Shown here: positions 12,221-24,116 of the stretch, piece after piece | How the letters are laid out: the number at the start of each line of letters is the position of its first letter | Position numbering within the stretch: the first letter of the stretch is position 1 | Notes under the pieces: model-generated | The model's input: the letters and a program-made list of their open reading frames with translations, nothing else | Databases searched by the model: none | Told to the model about the DNA's origin: nothing | From: Anoplolepis gracilipes | Taxonomy: Eukaryota; Arthropoda; Insecta; Hymenoptera; Formicidae | Reading direction: 5' to 3' | DNA: 64,000 nucleotides | Assembly (NCBI RefSeq): GCF_047496725.1 | Contig: NC_132979.1 | Span: 10,333,001-10,397,000, forward strand | Program-made: the position numbers and the translations under genes

Positions 12221-12780
12221 AAATCTAAATTATGACATAATTTATTCGCACGCATTTCCCATCCGTGCTTCCTCCCAGCAGTAAACAGTCCCAGTTCTCA
12301 TACGTAGCTCATTGCGGAATCCTTGAGGGGGATGATGTCATGCTGGGAAGGGAGAATGCGAAGCTAGGGACCGCCAGAGAGAGAGCCAACACCTAAAAGT
12401 TAGATAGCGCGAAAAGAAGAAGAACGAGAGAGTAAGCGCTAGGAAAGAAAGAGATAGCACGACATTAGAAGTAGCGTAAGATTTAGGGATCGTGAGAGAG
12501 CGAGGCGAAGAAGAGCGAGAGAGCGCGGCGACAAAATGACGCGGCGGAGAGCGCTATATGCATTTTGCATGACAAGGAGAGCATGATGTGAGGAGAAAAG
12601 GAGAGTGCTACATTGCGTAGCACAAGAAGAGCGCGCGTGGTGGGAAAAGGAGGGCACAATAACAACGGCATGGCAGTAGGAAGATATGCGAGAAAAAGAA
12701 GGAGGGTGAGAGGAAAGGATAGAGGAAGCGCGTTAAGATGGAAACTAAAGGCGCACGCAAGGAAATAAATTTTTGTATAT
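12221..12780 (+). repeat. Polinton-associated noncoding repeat, copy 1
   Basis: Positions 12240-12420 (GCACGCATTTCCCATCCGTG onwards) are the inverted counterpart of 39800-39985, and the GAGAGAGCCAACACCTAAAAGTTAG block recurs at 14390-14420. Purine-rich (GA) DNA follows. All three copies sit beside the same Polinton gene, so it is probably an intergenic or terminal segment of that element. 12780-13160 is AT-rich with a (GT)n run at 12945-12962. Confidence 0.55.
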
Positions 12781-13227
12781 TAAATTTTTTTTTATATATT
12801 AAATATTAACTTATTATATATTAAATATTAACTTAATATATATTATGTGGTGGGAAGAAGGATAGGATTCATTGAAGAAGGCGCAAGCAATATACATGTT
12901 TAACATAATTTTTATTAAAAAATGTGTGCGTATACATATAATGTATGTGTGTGTGTGTGTGTTTTAAATTTAAAAAGTTTAAGTTTAAATTTAAAGTTAT
13001 AAAATTAAAAAAAAAAAAAAAATATTTAATAATATAATGTAAAATCTAAAATCTAATAAAAAGTCTAAAAAAATATAAAAAGTCTAAAATTTAATAAAAA
13101 AAAAACTAAAAATTTGTGGCGAGAGGGAGAGGGGAAACACGCGACGGCTGCTTCTGTAACAGAAAAATGAACATCTTTATTAATATTTTAAAATATATTT
13201 AAAATTTGAGCTTATTATGTAGAGATA

Positions 13228-13983
13228 TTTACAATACAAAGGACTCCTCTCTGAATAATCTGCGTAGGTCAAATATGTCCATGTACAAGTATGGGAAAAA
13301 CTCGTCTAAATGGCAAGCACGGGGGCCACCGCCCCACAAATCTTCGAATTCCGCATATTCGCGGTAGAAGGTTCGCACCCAACGCACCTCCTTCATGTGC
13401 ACGATATTAATGTATCCCGGGATGAGGTTGTGATAACATTTATATTCCTGTAAAAGAAAAAAAAACATATAAATATATTATAAATAAAAGATAAAGCGTA
13501 TAAAATAATAAAAACTACTTACATCACCGAATGGGATGTGGTGGTAACAATATTGGTAATATGTCCACGTGCATGTGGGGTGCGCAGCATCTAATTCGCG
13601 GGCACGGGAGCCATCACACCATAAATCCTCCTATTCTTCAGCTTCCTTTCGACAGGCCCGCACACATTCTCCATGTGCGCTATATTTATGTATCCCGGGA
13701 TGTGGCGGTGGGAACTATATTCGTAATGTTGTAAAAGATAAAAACGTACACATATAAATATATTATAAAAATATAAAGCGTATAAAATAATAAAATAATA
13801 AAATAATAAAAAACTACTTACATTGTCGAATAAAACGTCCAGTAACGCTGGAAACAGAGCGCGGGCAAACTCTTCGCCCAACGAAGTCTCCAGCGATAGT
13901 ATCGCCTATCAATCTATTCGGGAAGTATGTGACGGTACTCCGTCTCGAAAACCGCGTCGAGAAATGATATTATTCGCGACATT
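13228..13983 (-). pseudogene. Polinton accessory gene, three-exon copy with stop
   Basis: Minus-strand exons can be read at about 13983-13825, 13727-13524 and 13450-13228, separated by introns with GTAAGTAG donors. Exon 3 encodes IPGYINIVHMKEVRWVRTF and MDIFDLRRLF, and exon 2 repeats the same module (PGYINIAHMENV), so the protein contains a duplicated domain. The homologue at 38823-39304 is on the plus strand. Exon 1 has an in-frame stop soon after MSRIISFLDAVFE, so this copy is broken. The family is not recognised. Linkage to Polinton PolB pieces in two places is the reason for calling it Polinton-associated. Confidence 0.5.
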
Positions 13984-14112
13984 TTTTTTAACTTTTATCG
14001 AATCACTTCACAAAACATACTCACTGGATTACGGTTTCAAACTTTATGCCAGCTCCAGCGAGAGCTAAGTAACGTCTCGGTAAAAAAAAAAGTGTAGGGG
14101 ATGTGCATGGCA

Positions 14113-14250
14113 TAAGAGCTAGTATGAATGCCTACTCTTCACAGCTAATAAAAAAAAAGTAAAAGCTGACGTGAATTTTATAAGAGCTAGTATGAATGCC
14201 TACTCTTCACAACTAATAAAAAAAATAAAAGCTAAGGTGAATTTTATGGA
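14113..14250. repeat. two tandem copies of a 68-bp unit
   Basis: TAAGAGCTAGTATGAATGCC begins at 14113 and again at 14181, each followed by an A-rich tract and AAGCTGACGTGAATTTT-like sequence. It lies upstream (minus-strand sense) of the accessory gene. Confidence 0.6.
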
Positions 14251-14369
14251 CTCTAAAGTGTCCCCGACTATAAATCAATCATACGTTCTTGCACCTTTAA
14301 AAACGGCCCGACCTGTTCGTCGCAGCGTCAACCAAAAATTTCTATTCTAAACTTTATGCCAGCTCCAGC

Positions 14370-14650
14370 GAAGGGACCGTGAAAGAGAGAGAGAGAGCCA
14401 ACACCTAAAAGTTAGTGCGAGGCGAAGGAGAGCGAGAGAGTAAGCGCTAGGAAAGAAAGAGATAGCGCTACATTAAGGCGAAGAAGATGATGCGAGAATG
14501 CAAACAGAGAATTTTTTTTTATATTAAATATTAACTTATTATATCTAATTATATATATATATATTTATATTTATATAATATATGAAGGAAGAAGGATAGG
14601 ATAGATAAAGGAAGCGCAAGTAAGCAATATACGTACTTATCATAAATATA
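14370..14650 (+). repeat. Polinton-associated noncoding repeat, copy 2
   Basis: GAGAGAGCCAACACCTAAAAG (about 14394) and the following GCGAAG-rich and TTATATT-rich blocks repeat 12380-12840 and, inverted, 39660-39860. Confidence 0.55.
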
Positions 14651-14939
14651 ATTTTTATTCAAGAAGGTGTGTGTGTTTATTTACAAAAATCTCTGTGTAT
14701 GTGAATTTAAAAATAAAAAAAAGATATAAAAAAAAATATATAATGATTGCATGACGATGGTCGAGCGGTACGGCACGACGGCGACTGCTGCTGCGAGGCG
14801 CTGAAGGGGATGACCGGGCATTGGTGGTGGCGTCCAGGTAGAGCTTCTGCATAACAGAAAAAAAAATTATTAATATTTTCATAATTTGAAAAAGAATACT
14901 TACACATCAAGGATTACTTACAATTACTGATCGGAATCA

Positions 14940-15675
14940 GTATCAGAATCTGGATCATTATCGATGACATGTTGTAGATATAACATGTTGACGGATTTCC
15001 CAATGGATTTCTTGCAACTGCTCAGGACATGCTTGCCGATTTCCGCCTGGTAAACAGAAATTCTCGCAAGGCTTTTCCCTTTAGTCTGTTGTTTTCATTC
15101 GTCCATATATAGTACTTTGTAGTTTGAAGATCACTGTTGAGGAATTTTTTATGCCAAGTTCGCGATTTCGTTGAAACTTCCCCACCGCATTCAATATTTT
15201 TTCGGTCACCATTTTTCACAGCACTTAGTCCTAGCAAATGTCTACAAAAGTTTATTGCTGCGCACAAAAACGGCACACACTACATGCTATTACTTGGCAC
15301 AGTGAGTATCCACAGTTATTGCACGAGTTCCAACCGTGATAAATATATTGTCCAGTTTCATGTTTATACACAATTTTACCTTGTGTATATGAATCTTGAA
15401 CTTCAATGAAACACCCAGAACAAAATTTTTCACTATTTTCCTCGTCGTCGTCGTACTTTTTCACTTCATAATAAAATATGATATTACACATTTCCTGCCG
15501 TTCAGTTTTATTTTGTAAATCTTCACGCACTAACGGCACTTCTTGCTCATTTAAATAGTCTTCCGGATCACTCTCATAATCAGAGTCAATCACTATTTCC
15601 ACTTCTTCATCGCTGTCGTCGATGATAACCACATCTTCATTGTCTTCATTGTCTTCGATGACAATCACAACTTCT
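14940..15675 (-). pseudogene. acidic Cys-rich Polinton protein with SUMO-interaction-like motifs
   Basis: The minus-strand frame 15675-15252 reads an acidic N-terminus with VVIIDDSDEE and IVIDSDYESDPED, both hydrophobic cores followed by acidic/Ser runs as in SUMO-interacting motifs. A Cys cluster follows (CSGC, then CNNCGYSLC and CSVCRFC), probably zinc-binding. A stop follows, but homology to the plus-strand copy at 37940-38710 continues in other frames down to about 14945 (CENFCLPGGNRQ, EQLQEIHWEI), so a frameshift or lost intron truncates it. The upstream edge joins directly to PolB sequence at about 15676, a rearrangement junction. Function unknown; zinc- and SUMO-binding are inferences from motifs. 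Confidence 0.5.
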
Positions 15676-17010
15676 ATATTCAAAATCGACAAATTGTTTA
15701 ACAGGATCATGCTGAAATATAAACGCGTACCGCACCAACGACACCACACGGACATGTCGTTTTCTTACACACACGCCTCGCAAATTTGTTGCGCGATACA
15801 CAATGTCGTGCTTTTTCACGGATGTTGTACCCTCTAATGTCTCGTTTTGTCGCGTTTCAAAATCGTAAAAAAACGCTACACGGTCCTTTTCGCGCCCACG
15901 CTCGTTCTGGTTCGCGTTATCAAATTTGCAGCGTATCTTTTCTTTCATCTGATAAGGTCGCTGCCGACCCTACCGCGGTCGTCGTAACCGTTGTTGACGA
16001 CGATGACGAGATTATTTCGGTAGAAAAGCTATTAACGCGACGAAGAGGCTGCATATAACAAAAATGATTTCTTGATTGCCGCTACCGACATAATTTGCAA
16101 TAAAAAACTCCGCATTCGTGTTTCGAATTTGTATGAAGAACACGTCCACATTTGTCGCAAAAATGTATGATGTTGCAAATACTCGACTTTGCGTTGTAAG
16201 ATTTTTCAAGCGGATGTCGCTCAAAACACGAAGTACCGTAAAATGTTCTGTTACACGTGTCGCACTTTACGAATTCCGTGTCGGACTGATCGCACGCGTG
16301 CATGGCAAAACAACGCGGACATTTATGTGAGCACCGGTGAGTACTTTTTTGGTTTCGATAAGTCGTATTACACGCCGCGTAATAATCACGAGAACCGGCA
16401 GCGGCTTTTAAATTTAATATTGGATTATAATGACGTGAATTCTCATAATACATGATATTTAAACACGTTTAGTTATCGCGCCCGAGAGTAGCGAGCATCG
16501 AGATTCCGTCGTACAGCGGTTTCACCCCGCGACCAAAAGTACTAAAATTGTAAACAACGATCGCGATATTGTCACCGGCGAGATACCGTTAGAAGCGCTC
16601 GATTTCTTGAAGCCCACATCCCTCCTCAGGAATCACGACATCGGCATTTCTCGTCAATTGTAACGCTAAATCGCGTTATAACGAGGAATGCCGGTATCTT
16701 ACCGCATTTTATCTCGCATGTAATTCCCTCGTACGTAATTTCTCGTGCTTGCAATGAATCTGAGCTGCTATGAGGGAACGCGGAAAACATAAATTATCAG
16801 AATTTCTGATTAATAATATCAAGCGCTTCGGTATATCGTCGCGTGATAATTTGACACGCCCGCGAACCGAAAGAACCGTGATGTTAAAAACACGTATATT
16901 AAAATTTTACGCGTTATCGAGTCCATCCGCACTCTGTGCTCCCGAACTCACGAAACGCCAAATATCCTCGTGTGTCAAGTCACGTACCGGACGAAGCGAT
17001 AACCCTGCAG
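15676..17010 (-). pseudogene. Polinton PolB, N-terminal zinc region to exonuclease start
   Basis: Read leftwards from 17010: a decayed N-terminal segment with several stops, then an intact stretch (16453-16082) rich in Cys/His (CSHKCPRC, CDTCNRTFYG, CDKCGRVLH, HECGVFYCKLC), typical of the zinc-binding region ahead of the polymerase domain in Polinton PolB. Next comes FYDFETRQ (15948-15646, Exo I-type). The polymerase palm is absent, because the sequence switches to the acidic gene at about 15676. The most N-terminal part lies across the 4.2-kb insertion at 17011-21192. Confidence 0.75.
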
Positions 17011-17833
17011 GCCCACTTTTTTTTTAACGTGAGGAAAATGCTTTACGCATCCCCCGAGGAGCGGGAACTCCCCAGGGGTATGTGGGACTCCCCTTATAGA
17101 CGGGGTGTACCCACTAAAAACCTCACGGTGGTCACATCCTGACGGTTGATTGTGGGTGGGTCCTGGGGTCGCACAAGCATTCTACCAGGAACCACTCCCG
17201 CCAATCTCCCCGGGTGTTCGGGGGGGATTTCTTTCCATGGTGCACCACTGATAGACTCAGTGGCATACCATCGGGACCGCCACGCAATGCCGCCGCCTTC
17301 CCTAGGGTCAAGGTGCAATGGGGGGTGAGTGTTTCCGCACTCACCCCCCCTTATATGGTCAAATCTTTTGGCCATGGTGGGGCGAGGGAGATCTAAGGAT
17401 CCTCCGTGTTCACGGCCCCAGTTCTGGGGGGAAGGGGGGAGGGTAGCTAGCTGCTTCCCCGGTCTTGGCATCAAGTGACGCCACATTTAGCCTTACCAGG
17501 CTCACCTCGTCCCTCCTGGGACGACTCCTCCGTAAAGCGCTTACCCCCCGATGTTTTAGGGGGTCCCCTTCGTGACCCTACTGCTGAGTCCCGCATCTCT
17601 TCTTGCCACGGTAGGTCTCAGACGGACCCCCGGGGGAGGGGAGGAGCAAAACTCCCTCTGCCCAGTCTATGTCTGTCCGAGACCCCAAGTCCCTACAGAG
17701 AGGACATCTCGGTTTACCGAGACACCCCTCTCCCACATGTGTCCAGGGGCGCACCGGAAGCACTAGTCGCCCCTGTACACCCCCTTACACCAGGCATCCA
17801 TATGTCCGATTTGTAGGCACCGGAAGCACCTAG

Positions 17834-20351
17834 TGTTACGTCAAGCGAGGTCGCGGCTCCAGAGAGTGCTCGGACCTTTCACCTGACCGGTCGCTTATTT
17901 CAGAAGCTAAGTTTCTGGGGATTCTCCGCGACTAGGGTTATCCGAACGATGAATATTTTCCTGTTTTTTTTTGTCGGCGGTGGTGTTACCAGATGCCGTA
18001 TATATGATGATACGACAGTGGCAAGAAATGGTGATTACCGATTAAGGGAAGTCTCGCGATGCGAATCTCTCGGGGATAGTTCCGCTAACGAACAATAGGA
18101 GATATTTCTATCTCTTAAACCTCTGCAGAAGTTGGCATAGGCGTTGACACACCGTTCGCAGTCGAACGAGGAAAACTGTTAGGTTACGGAGGCAGGCCGC
18201 GCAATATACACCGGTATAGCGCGTACTGTCGATCGCGAGGTGTACGTTAAAGTACGCGTAAGAGTCTCTATCGATTTTATTGGAATTTACGAAGTAAGAT
18301 GCGCAATACGGGGTGAGCTCGGATTTGTGAGCGAACCCTGAGATATAAGTACAACGGACGTTTTCTAATCGATGGCGCGCTTCGACGGCGAGAGGGGAGG
18401 GGTGGCCCTCCTGTGCGGGACGCAGTCGCCCGTAACACATGTATATATGTTATCAGTAGGCTATAGTTAAATATTATTATTATTATTATCCGTATAAAAC
18501 ATGTTAGTAGCGGTCGGGACAGGGGAAGGAGTAGCTAGGGCTATAAATAATTAAATATCGAAAATAGATTTCTCGTATTTATTCAAGTTTGGGTGTTGGT
18601 TATTTACAAATTAGTGGATAAAGCAGAGCGCGCGTTATACATTATTTGAAATGAATATTATTTTGGAGTCAAATATTATTTTCGGAGAATCTGGTTGAAA
18701 GAGAGACGCGAAACACAGGAAATAAAAAAAAGGTCGGTCGTAAACCGAACTCAGCAGCGCGAAGTGAAAATACTATTTCGAAAGGGTTCTGCCGAGAGTG
18801 AGCTGGCCCAAGTGAAACGCAGGAAGCAAAAAAAAAAGAGGTCGGTCGTAAAAGTGTCTCTCTTCGGCACGAGAAAATCTGCGTTTTCCAAGTTTCGTAA
18901 TTTACGTAATGCTACTACAAAATATTATTATGTTTCGCACCGCGTAGTATTAATCTAATATTATCGGTTGTTCCGCGGAACCCCAGTGCTCGGGGGTGGA
19001 ACACCCGTAGTTTAAGTATAGTATCTCGTCGCGTATCTGGAGGTAGCGGGTCCTCCTCGGGTCTCCCGGTACGTAATTCGCGGGTGGCAGAGGGGGAAGC
19101 AGTAGCTGCGTGTCTAACGGTGTAAGCTTGCACGGCCACTGAAAATATCCCATTGATTTTACGCGGATGTCCTTCCTCAGAGGTTTGGCCTCCTTCGCTC
19201 AAAAGGCCGGGTTGAAGTACGCCTCGTACTCTAAGTCGAAATAGAGGCGTTCTGTTCAGAGGAACTCGCTATCCGCTTCGGTGGCGAGGGCGTATTTAGA
19301 TTCGTAATATAAGTGTCGCGCGTGGTATTTGTGTCTGCCTTTTCTTATTTTTGGCATCTACGAAAAAGATTGAATTAATTTCGCGTACTTACTGGGTCCG
19401 ACCATTGGTTTTGAGATAGGGAGGTGACATGTGCAGAATGTTAGCACGACGCTATCGGGAATAGGTGCAAGCTTTGGTCTTAGAATAGGAGTGCTGTATG
19501 TGCAGAATATTAGGACGATGTCAGCAGGATAGGAATAGCAATGAGCGTGCAATCGTCCGCACTGCTGTGTTGTTGGTCTTTGTTAATGGTCGAAACCAGG
19601 TTTTATCGGGGAATCGGATTGGCACTTAATACGACACCGAACGTAGAAGATGCGGACTGGCTTTAGGTACGTTTTAGTTATTAGTACACAATGTAATTTC
19701 ACAAATATTTGTATATTTTTAGCTACACTTACATTGAATGGCTTACAGAGGTGACACATGAGTGAAGTCTGAGAGCTATCGGCACGGAAAGCTGACGCTA
19801 GGTGTATAGGCGCAATATAACGAAATAATAGTATAGTATACGTTCGCGTGAAGTAGAATAGTGTTGAAGTGGAGCTGTAAGAAATAGGATCGCGTACTGA
19901 AATAGAAACGAATATAGATATGGAAAAGCGTGTTGGAGAGGAATAGTATTTGGAAATGGAATCGCGTATTAAAATGGAATCGCAAGAATGAGGAGCATTT
20001 CTAGAGAGAGAAGTGCTTCGCTCAGAGTCTCGAGTTAGTGTGTCGAATTTCGGGACTGTTTCGAGGTCCTTTGGTTTGTGCGGGTCAGGGTTTAGGAGTG
20101 GGGTGGATGCGTGGGAAGGGTTATCTAAGAGTTCGGAATAGCAGGGGAGTCCCATAGTAATGGGAAGGCGGCTATTTACGATTAGCGTTTTCGAACTATC
20201 GGCTAGAGTCAGTAACAAATGTAATAGGTAACTTATATAATGAGTAACTTTTTGGCTAAAATGAAGTCGGTAACTTATTGCTTAGACTTCGATTATAGGT
20301 TTGGTGTTTTTTTTAAAGCTAATGGAAAAATTTTGGTGCTGGGACGTAACA
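17834..20351 (-). repeat. 2.5-kb solo LTR with CTAG target duplication
   Basis: Ends are TGTTACGTC and GACGTAACA, inverted as in the other LTRs here. CTAG is duplicated at 17830-17833 and 20352-20355. No gag, pol, primer site or second LTR is present, so it is a solo LTR left by recombination. It lies inside the GC-rich retroposon. The minus-strand Ser-rich frame inside (20218-19583) suggests minus-strand sense by analogy. Confidence 0.75.
19583..20218 (-). CDS. LTR-internal Ser-rich open frame, 211 codons
   Basis: An uninterrupted minus-strand frame inside the solo LTR. It opens at TTG (no ATG at the start; the first Met is at residue 22), so it would need splicing or a non-AUG start. It is rich in Ser, Thr and Pro (for example LLNPDPHKPKDLETVP). 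Position and composition resemble the LTR ORFs at 34922-35391 and 27756-28363, but direct sequence similarity is weak. It could be a chance frame in decaying DNA. Confidence 0.35.
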   Translation of the reverse strand: MLLTLADSSKTLIVNSRLPITMGLPCYSELLDNPSHASTPLLNPDPHKPKDLETVPKFDTLTRDSERSTSLSRNAPHSCDSILIRDSISKYYSSPTRFSISIFVSISVRDPISYSSTSTLFYFTRTYTILLFRYIAPIHLASAFRADSSQTSLMCHLCKPFNVSVAKNIQIFVKLHCVLITKTYLKPVRIFYVRCRIKCQSDSPIKPGFDH

Positions 20352-21192
20352 CTAGTATGCCAGGCGCTCCCGGTACCCACAACCTTCCTCTTGCTGCCTT
20401 TTATTGGCTCCCCCGAGCACTCCACGCTCGGCGAGGGACCATCGGACAGCTTTGAAAAGGAGGGCGATTTCTTCGACCTCCTCTTCCCTCTCTTCCTCCA
20501 GACGACCTCCGACCAAGTCGGGGAATCGTCCGGGGGTGAGACCAAGAAGCTTACCGCCTCACCATTCACTTTGGGTGGGGGTGAGGCCTCAGCCTCAACA
20601 ATCCCCATAGTCCCATATTGGGTGGAGGTGAGGGCTCAGCCTCGACCTCCCCCTTCTCATGCATGATGGAATGATCTCCTCATGATATTATAGGGAGATC
20701 CTCTATGACCACTTGCGTGGCCACATTCCTACTTAGGACACTCGCAGAGAGAGAATCATGGAGTGCAACCCACTCATCAAAGAGTGGATTCACCTTCCCG
20801 GCGAGTGTCCCAAATATGCCCCTCATCTTGTTGATGAGGGCCTCACCCTTTGCACACCCTATTCAGGCTTTAAGTAGCCCCGTGGTGACCAACTCTTTTT
20901 TAGCGATCGCCAATGCCCCCGAGGGCCTCGCCATTGAGCCCTCGGGTAGCCCTTCTCTCTCTGGACGACAAGGCGAGAACGGGAACAATCTCCCCCCCCC
21001 CTGGCCCGCAGCATCCGAAACTGCGGAAAAAGATGTTCTCTTTTTCCCCATCTCATTTTTTGGCACACTCTTAGCAGCACCCACTCGGATCATCCGGGGG
21101 GCGTGAGTTCTAGGACTTGACGACCACACCGGACGATCACCTCAAGGGTGAGCCCCCCACCACGACAAAGTGATGTGCCATCGGGGGAGGGA

Positions 21193-21594
21193 AACCCTGC
21201 AGACTCATGAGTCAAGTTTGACGAATCAAATGATAATCCTGTAACGTAATCACCCGGTATGCACGATTGCACAGCGTACGCGTGAATCTCGCAGAACGCG
21301 TTTTCTAAAGACTGATAAATACCGCTGCCTTCAGCCAACTGACATATCGCGATACTCGAATCTCTACTGATTACCCCGAAATTTTTAAATCTACGCATAT
21401 TTTCCGATAATACGATAATGTATCTAAAATTTTCTGTGACCTACGACATTGTTGCACCTGACTATGAAGCTGATGCTGCTGCAGTTCCTCCTCCTCCTCC
21501 TCCTCCTCTAGCGCAGATGCGTTGTTCCACGGGGACGGCATTTTCCTTGCCGAATCCACGACAATGCGTGCCACATCGCCTCCTCTTTGCACTT
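21193..21594 (-). pseudogene. Polinton PolB, N-terminal exon piece
   Basis: A splice acceptor (TTTATTTACAG) precedes 21594 on the minus strand. The frame includes a run of eight Glu (GAG/GAA, around 21510-21490), then shifts frame near 21400 to IAICQLAEGSGIYQSLENAF (21398 onward). It continues to the insertion point at 21202, where homology resumes at 17010. One frameshift plus the insertion make it nonfunctional. Confidence 0.6.
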
Positions 21595-21799
21595 CTGTAA
21601 ATAAAAACAAAATTATCGTTAATAAAAAATGAAAATTGAATTTATGTGATTGCTCTTTATTCATATTCAGATTTAATTATAAGAGTGCTTACGCTGTTAT
21701 TTTGCATTTTCTTTTCTGTCACCGATCAGCTATTGATATATCGGCAAATATGAAATACCGCTACGTCGCGGGGCGTAGTTAAACTCTATGAAAAAAAGA

Positions 21800-22930
21800 A
21801 TTACATTCACTCGAGATTAAATTCGAACATTAATACTCTATAATAAAATAACGACGTTATCTTCTTCCGATACAAAAGCACCGTATTCGCTATTCTCTTC
21901 TTCATTATCATCATCATCGATGAATATGGTTTCAATAATGCGGTCTTTTCTATTATTTTCCTCTTGTATCGGAAATTACGCCACCTCTTTACAAATAAAA
22001 ACAATATTAATTTTATCTGCTTTTAAATTTTTACTATATACAAATATTTTACATGATAATTTAGTGTATGAAAAATTTATATATTTTGAAAAACTTACTC
22101 TGAGTGAAAATCTCGGGATCGGACGTGCTCACAGTGCGGTTATCTTCGCCGTTTCGTTGTCGACTTCATCATATGCGGGAAAAGGCGAAGGAGAACGTAC
22201 ACGAGCTCTTCCTAAAAATATGAAATTTAATATTAATATTTTATTAATATCTTATAAATTTTCTGAACATCATTTCTAGCATTATCGTAAACTTATGCAA
22301 AGGTTTCAGTTTCAATTTCTTCCTCCGTAGGATGTCTTAGTTTTAGAACTATGTGAGGAGCCATCACGCCGACATTTGGAAGATTATCTATAATTTTATT
22401 GAAAGAAAATTTAGAATAATATAACGAGGAGATTTAAAGATTTTAACGATAAATATTATATATTAACTTACCAGTTGGTAAATTTCAGTGGTAATTTACT
22501 AGGAGGAAAGCGATGTGACCTCCGACATCTTCCTCTTATCCCATGGTACGGCCCGATTCTAACATTTCACCAGCCGTGAATAACATGCGCGCATTGTTAC
22601 AGAAATGTCCTAACCGGAATAAAGTCGCTAGCATAACGCTAGGATATATGCTAGCAAACGCGAACAACACGTGATAATTTGACCGATTATTATCACTCAA
22701 CGCGGTCAAATATTTCGCGGTTTCCATCGTCGGCGCAAGTTTCCGCAAAGTACAATGCACTTCCTAATAATTTCTTGAACAGACGACATTTTTTATAATT
22801 ATTTTTACTACTCGCTTGCACACGATTATTTCCAACTAACACTACGGATCTATCGAGTGTAGCAGAAGTACGACGGAAAACTTCTTTCGTGAAAAGACGA
22901 AACAAATAACGATTGTTCTTTTGCAAAGTT
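21800..22930 (-). pseudogene. spliced Polinton-linked gene(s), unrecognised
   Basis: Minus-strand exon-like blocks with good splice signals: about 22926-22473 (donor CTG then GTAAGTTAAT); about 22394-22290 (acceptor AATTATAG, encoding NLPNVGVMAPHIVLKL and ending in a stop); about 22214-22096 (donor AGTAAGTTT); and about 21986-21840, which contains a run of Asp/Glu codons. The first block is open as VVLVGNNRVQASSKNNYKK, then a frameshift near 22740, then HVLFAFASIYPSVMLATLF. I do not recognise the protein. Its orientation and position upstream of PolB suggest a Polinton gene. Confidence 0.4.
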
Positions 22931-24116
22931 TAAAAGTTAAATAATATTATAAATTATAATATATAGTAAAATATAAATAGTTATTTATACATATATATAC
23001 ATAAAATTATGAATGTTTGTTGAGCGTGTGCGAGAATGTGTATGTGAGTGTGTGTATATGCAGGAACAGAATTTTTTGTTGGTAGTTTTTTGAATATTCA
23101 GGGACTGTAAAGTCATCAAATATATTCGATATTAAAGCCCAGAGAGGATCTTCTTCGAAGGAAAATATGCGGCGGATTTTCGGAGGAAAAGTGTATGCCG
23201 ATGTTTTCTTATTCTTCCTTTCTACGAGTCTCAGCGAGCGGTGGGTAGGTTGTTTCGATACGACTCTGTGTTTATTTCGTCGGTTCCTTTAATTATGCAT
23301 AACGAATGGAGTGACTTTAACATTATAAGTAGGTACGTGTTAAAAATGGAAGAAGAAAAAGAAAGATATTGAAAGATTTTGGTTAACTTACTATTGAAGG
23401 CTTAAATTGATGATGTACTGATGTCACGAATCTTAATCGAATCCTCGATTTTGAACTGGATTTAAATCGTCACTAATTATATAAAACTATAGCAAAAGAA
23501 AATATATAGGGCGGAGATCGTTATGCAACTATCGAGAATTATACTAAAGCGTAATCCTACGTGCGTTCCAAAATATCGCTTTTCCAGAGAAAAAGTTTTC
23601 TCCAGTATTTGTCTATCGGATATCAGTTTATGATAGTACGAGTTTTTTTGACGAATTTTTACAAAAAAAATATTCTTTTCAATGAAAGAAGGTCTTACAA
23701 TAGTTTTAATATTATCAAGTTTATTTGGAACCTGACGATATTTTGCATATCCTAAAAACTTAATATTTTAATATTTTTTTCTTTGTTTATAGCATTCCTA
23801 ACGCTAATAAAACTTGCATAATTTATTACTCTTCTACATACAATACTGTTACTCGGTGCTCGAACCCTTTTGACGTAACGCGCTACCTGCGACGTAGTCG
23901 AGCAAACTTGTGCGAACGTAAGAAGCATATTCTTACGTGTAAAATATTTTTTCTTTCTTTCACCAGGAAAAACGAAAGGGTGTCATAAACTACGCAATAT
24001 TTCCAGCGTAGACACTTATCATCTTTGTTTCTTCTTTATCTCGTTTTCTATCTTTTTCCAAACCAACGGACATCGGTGAATCAAGACCAATAATGCACTA
24101 TGGTACGAATCGGATG
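22931..24116. other. no gene recognised
   Basis: AT-rich, with a GTGTGAG-type repeat at 23020-23060. No frame longer than 64 codons and no known family. Confidence 0.4.

Larger units (their letters stand above)
17011..21192 (-). mobile_element. GC-rich retroposon inserted in PolB, itself split by an LTR
   Basis: AACCCTGCAG at 17001-17010 and 21193-21202 is a 10-bp target duplication; removing the insert brings PolB homology from both sides together in frame. Without the nested LTR (17834-20351) the element is about 1.66 kb and far richer in G/C than its surroundings. On the minus strand it would run from 21192 to a 3' end with nine A's then GTGGGC (17025-17011). Short frames (21129-20863 and 20608-20282, the latter basic and Ser/Lys-rich) could be ORF1 remnants of a non-LTR element, but no RT is present. 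Non-autonomous or internally deleted LINE-type element is the best reading. Confidence 0.6.

Noticed and set aside
17094..17816. several GC-rich frames on both strands
   Set aside because: High G/C content removes stops in many frames at once; nothing resembles RT or endonuclease, so they are not called as genes.
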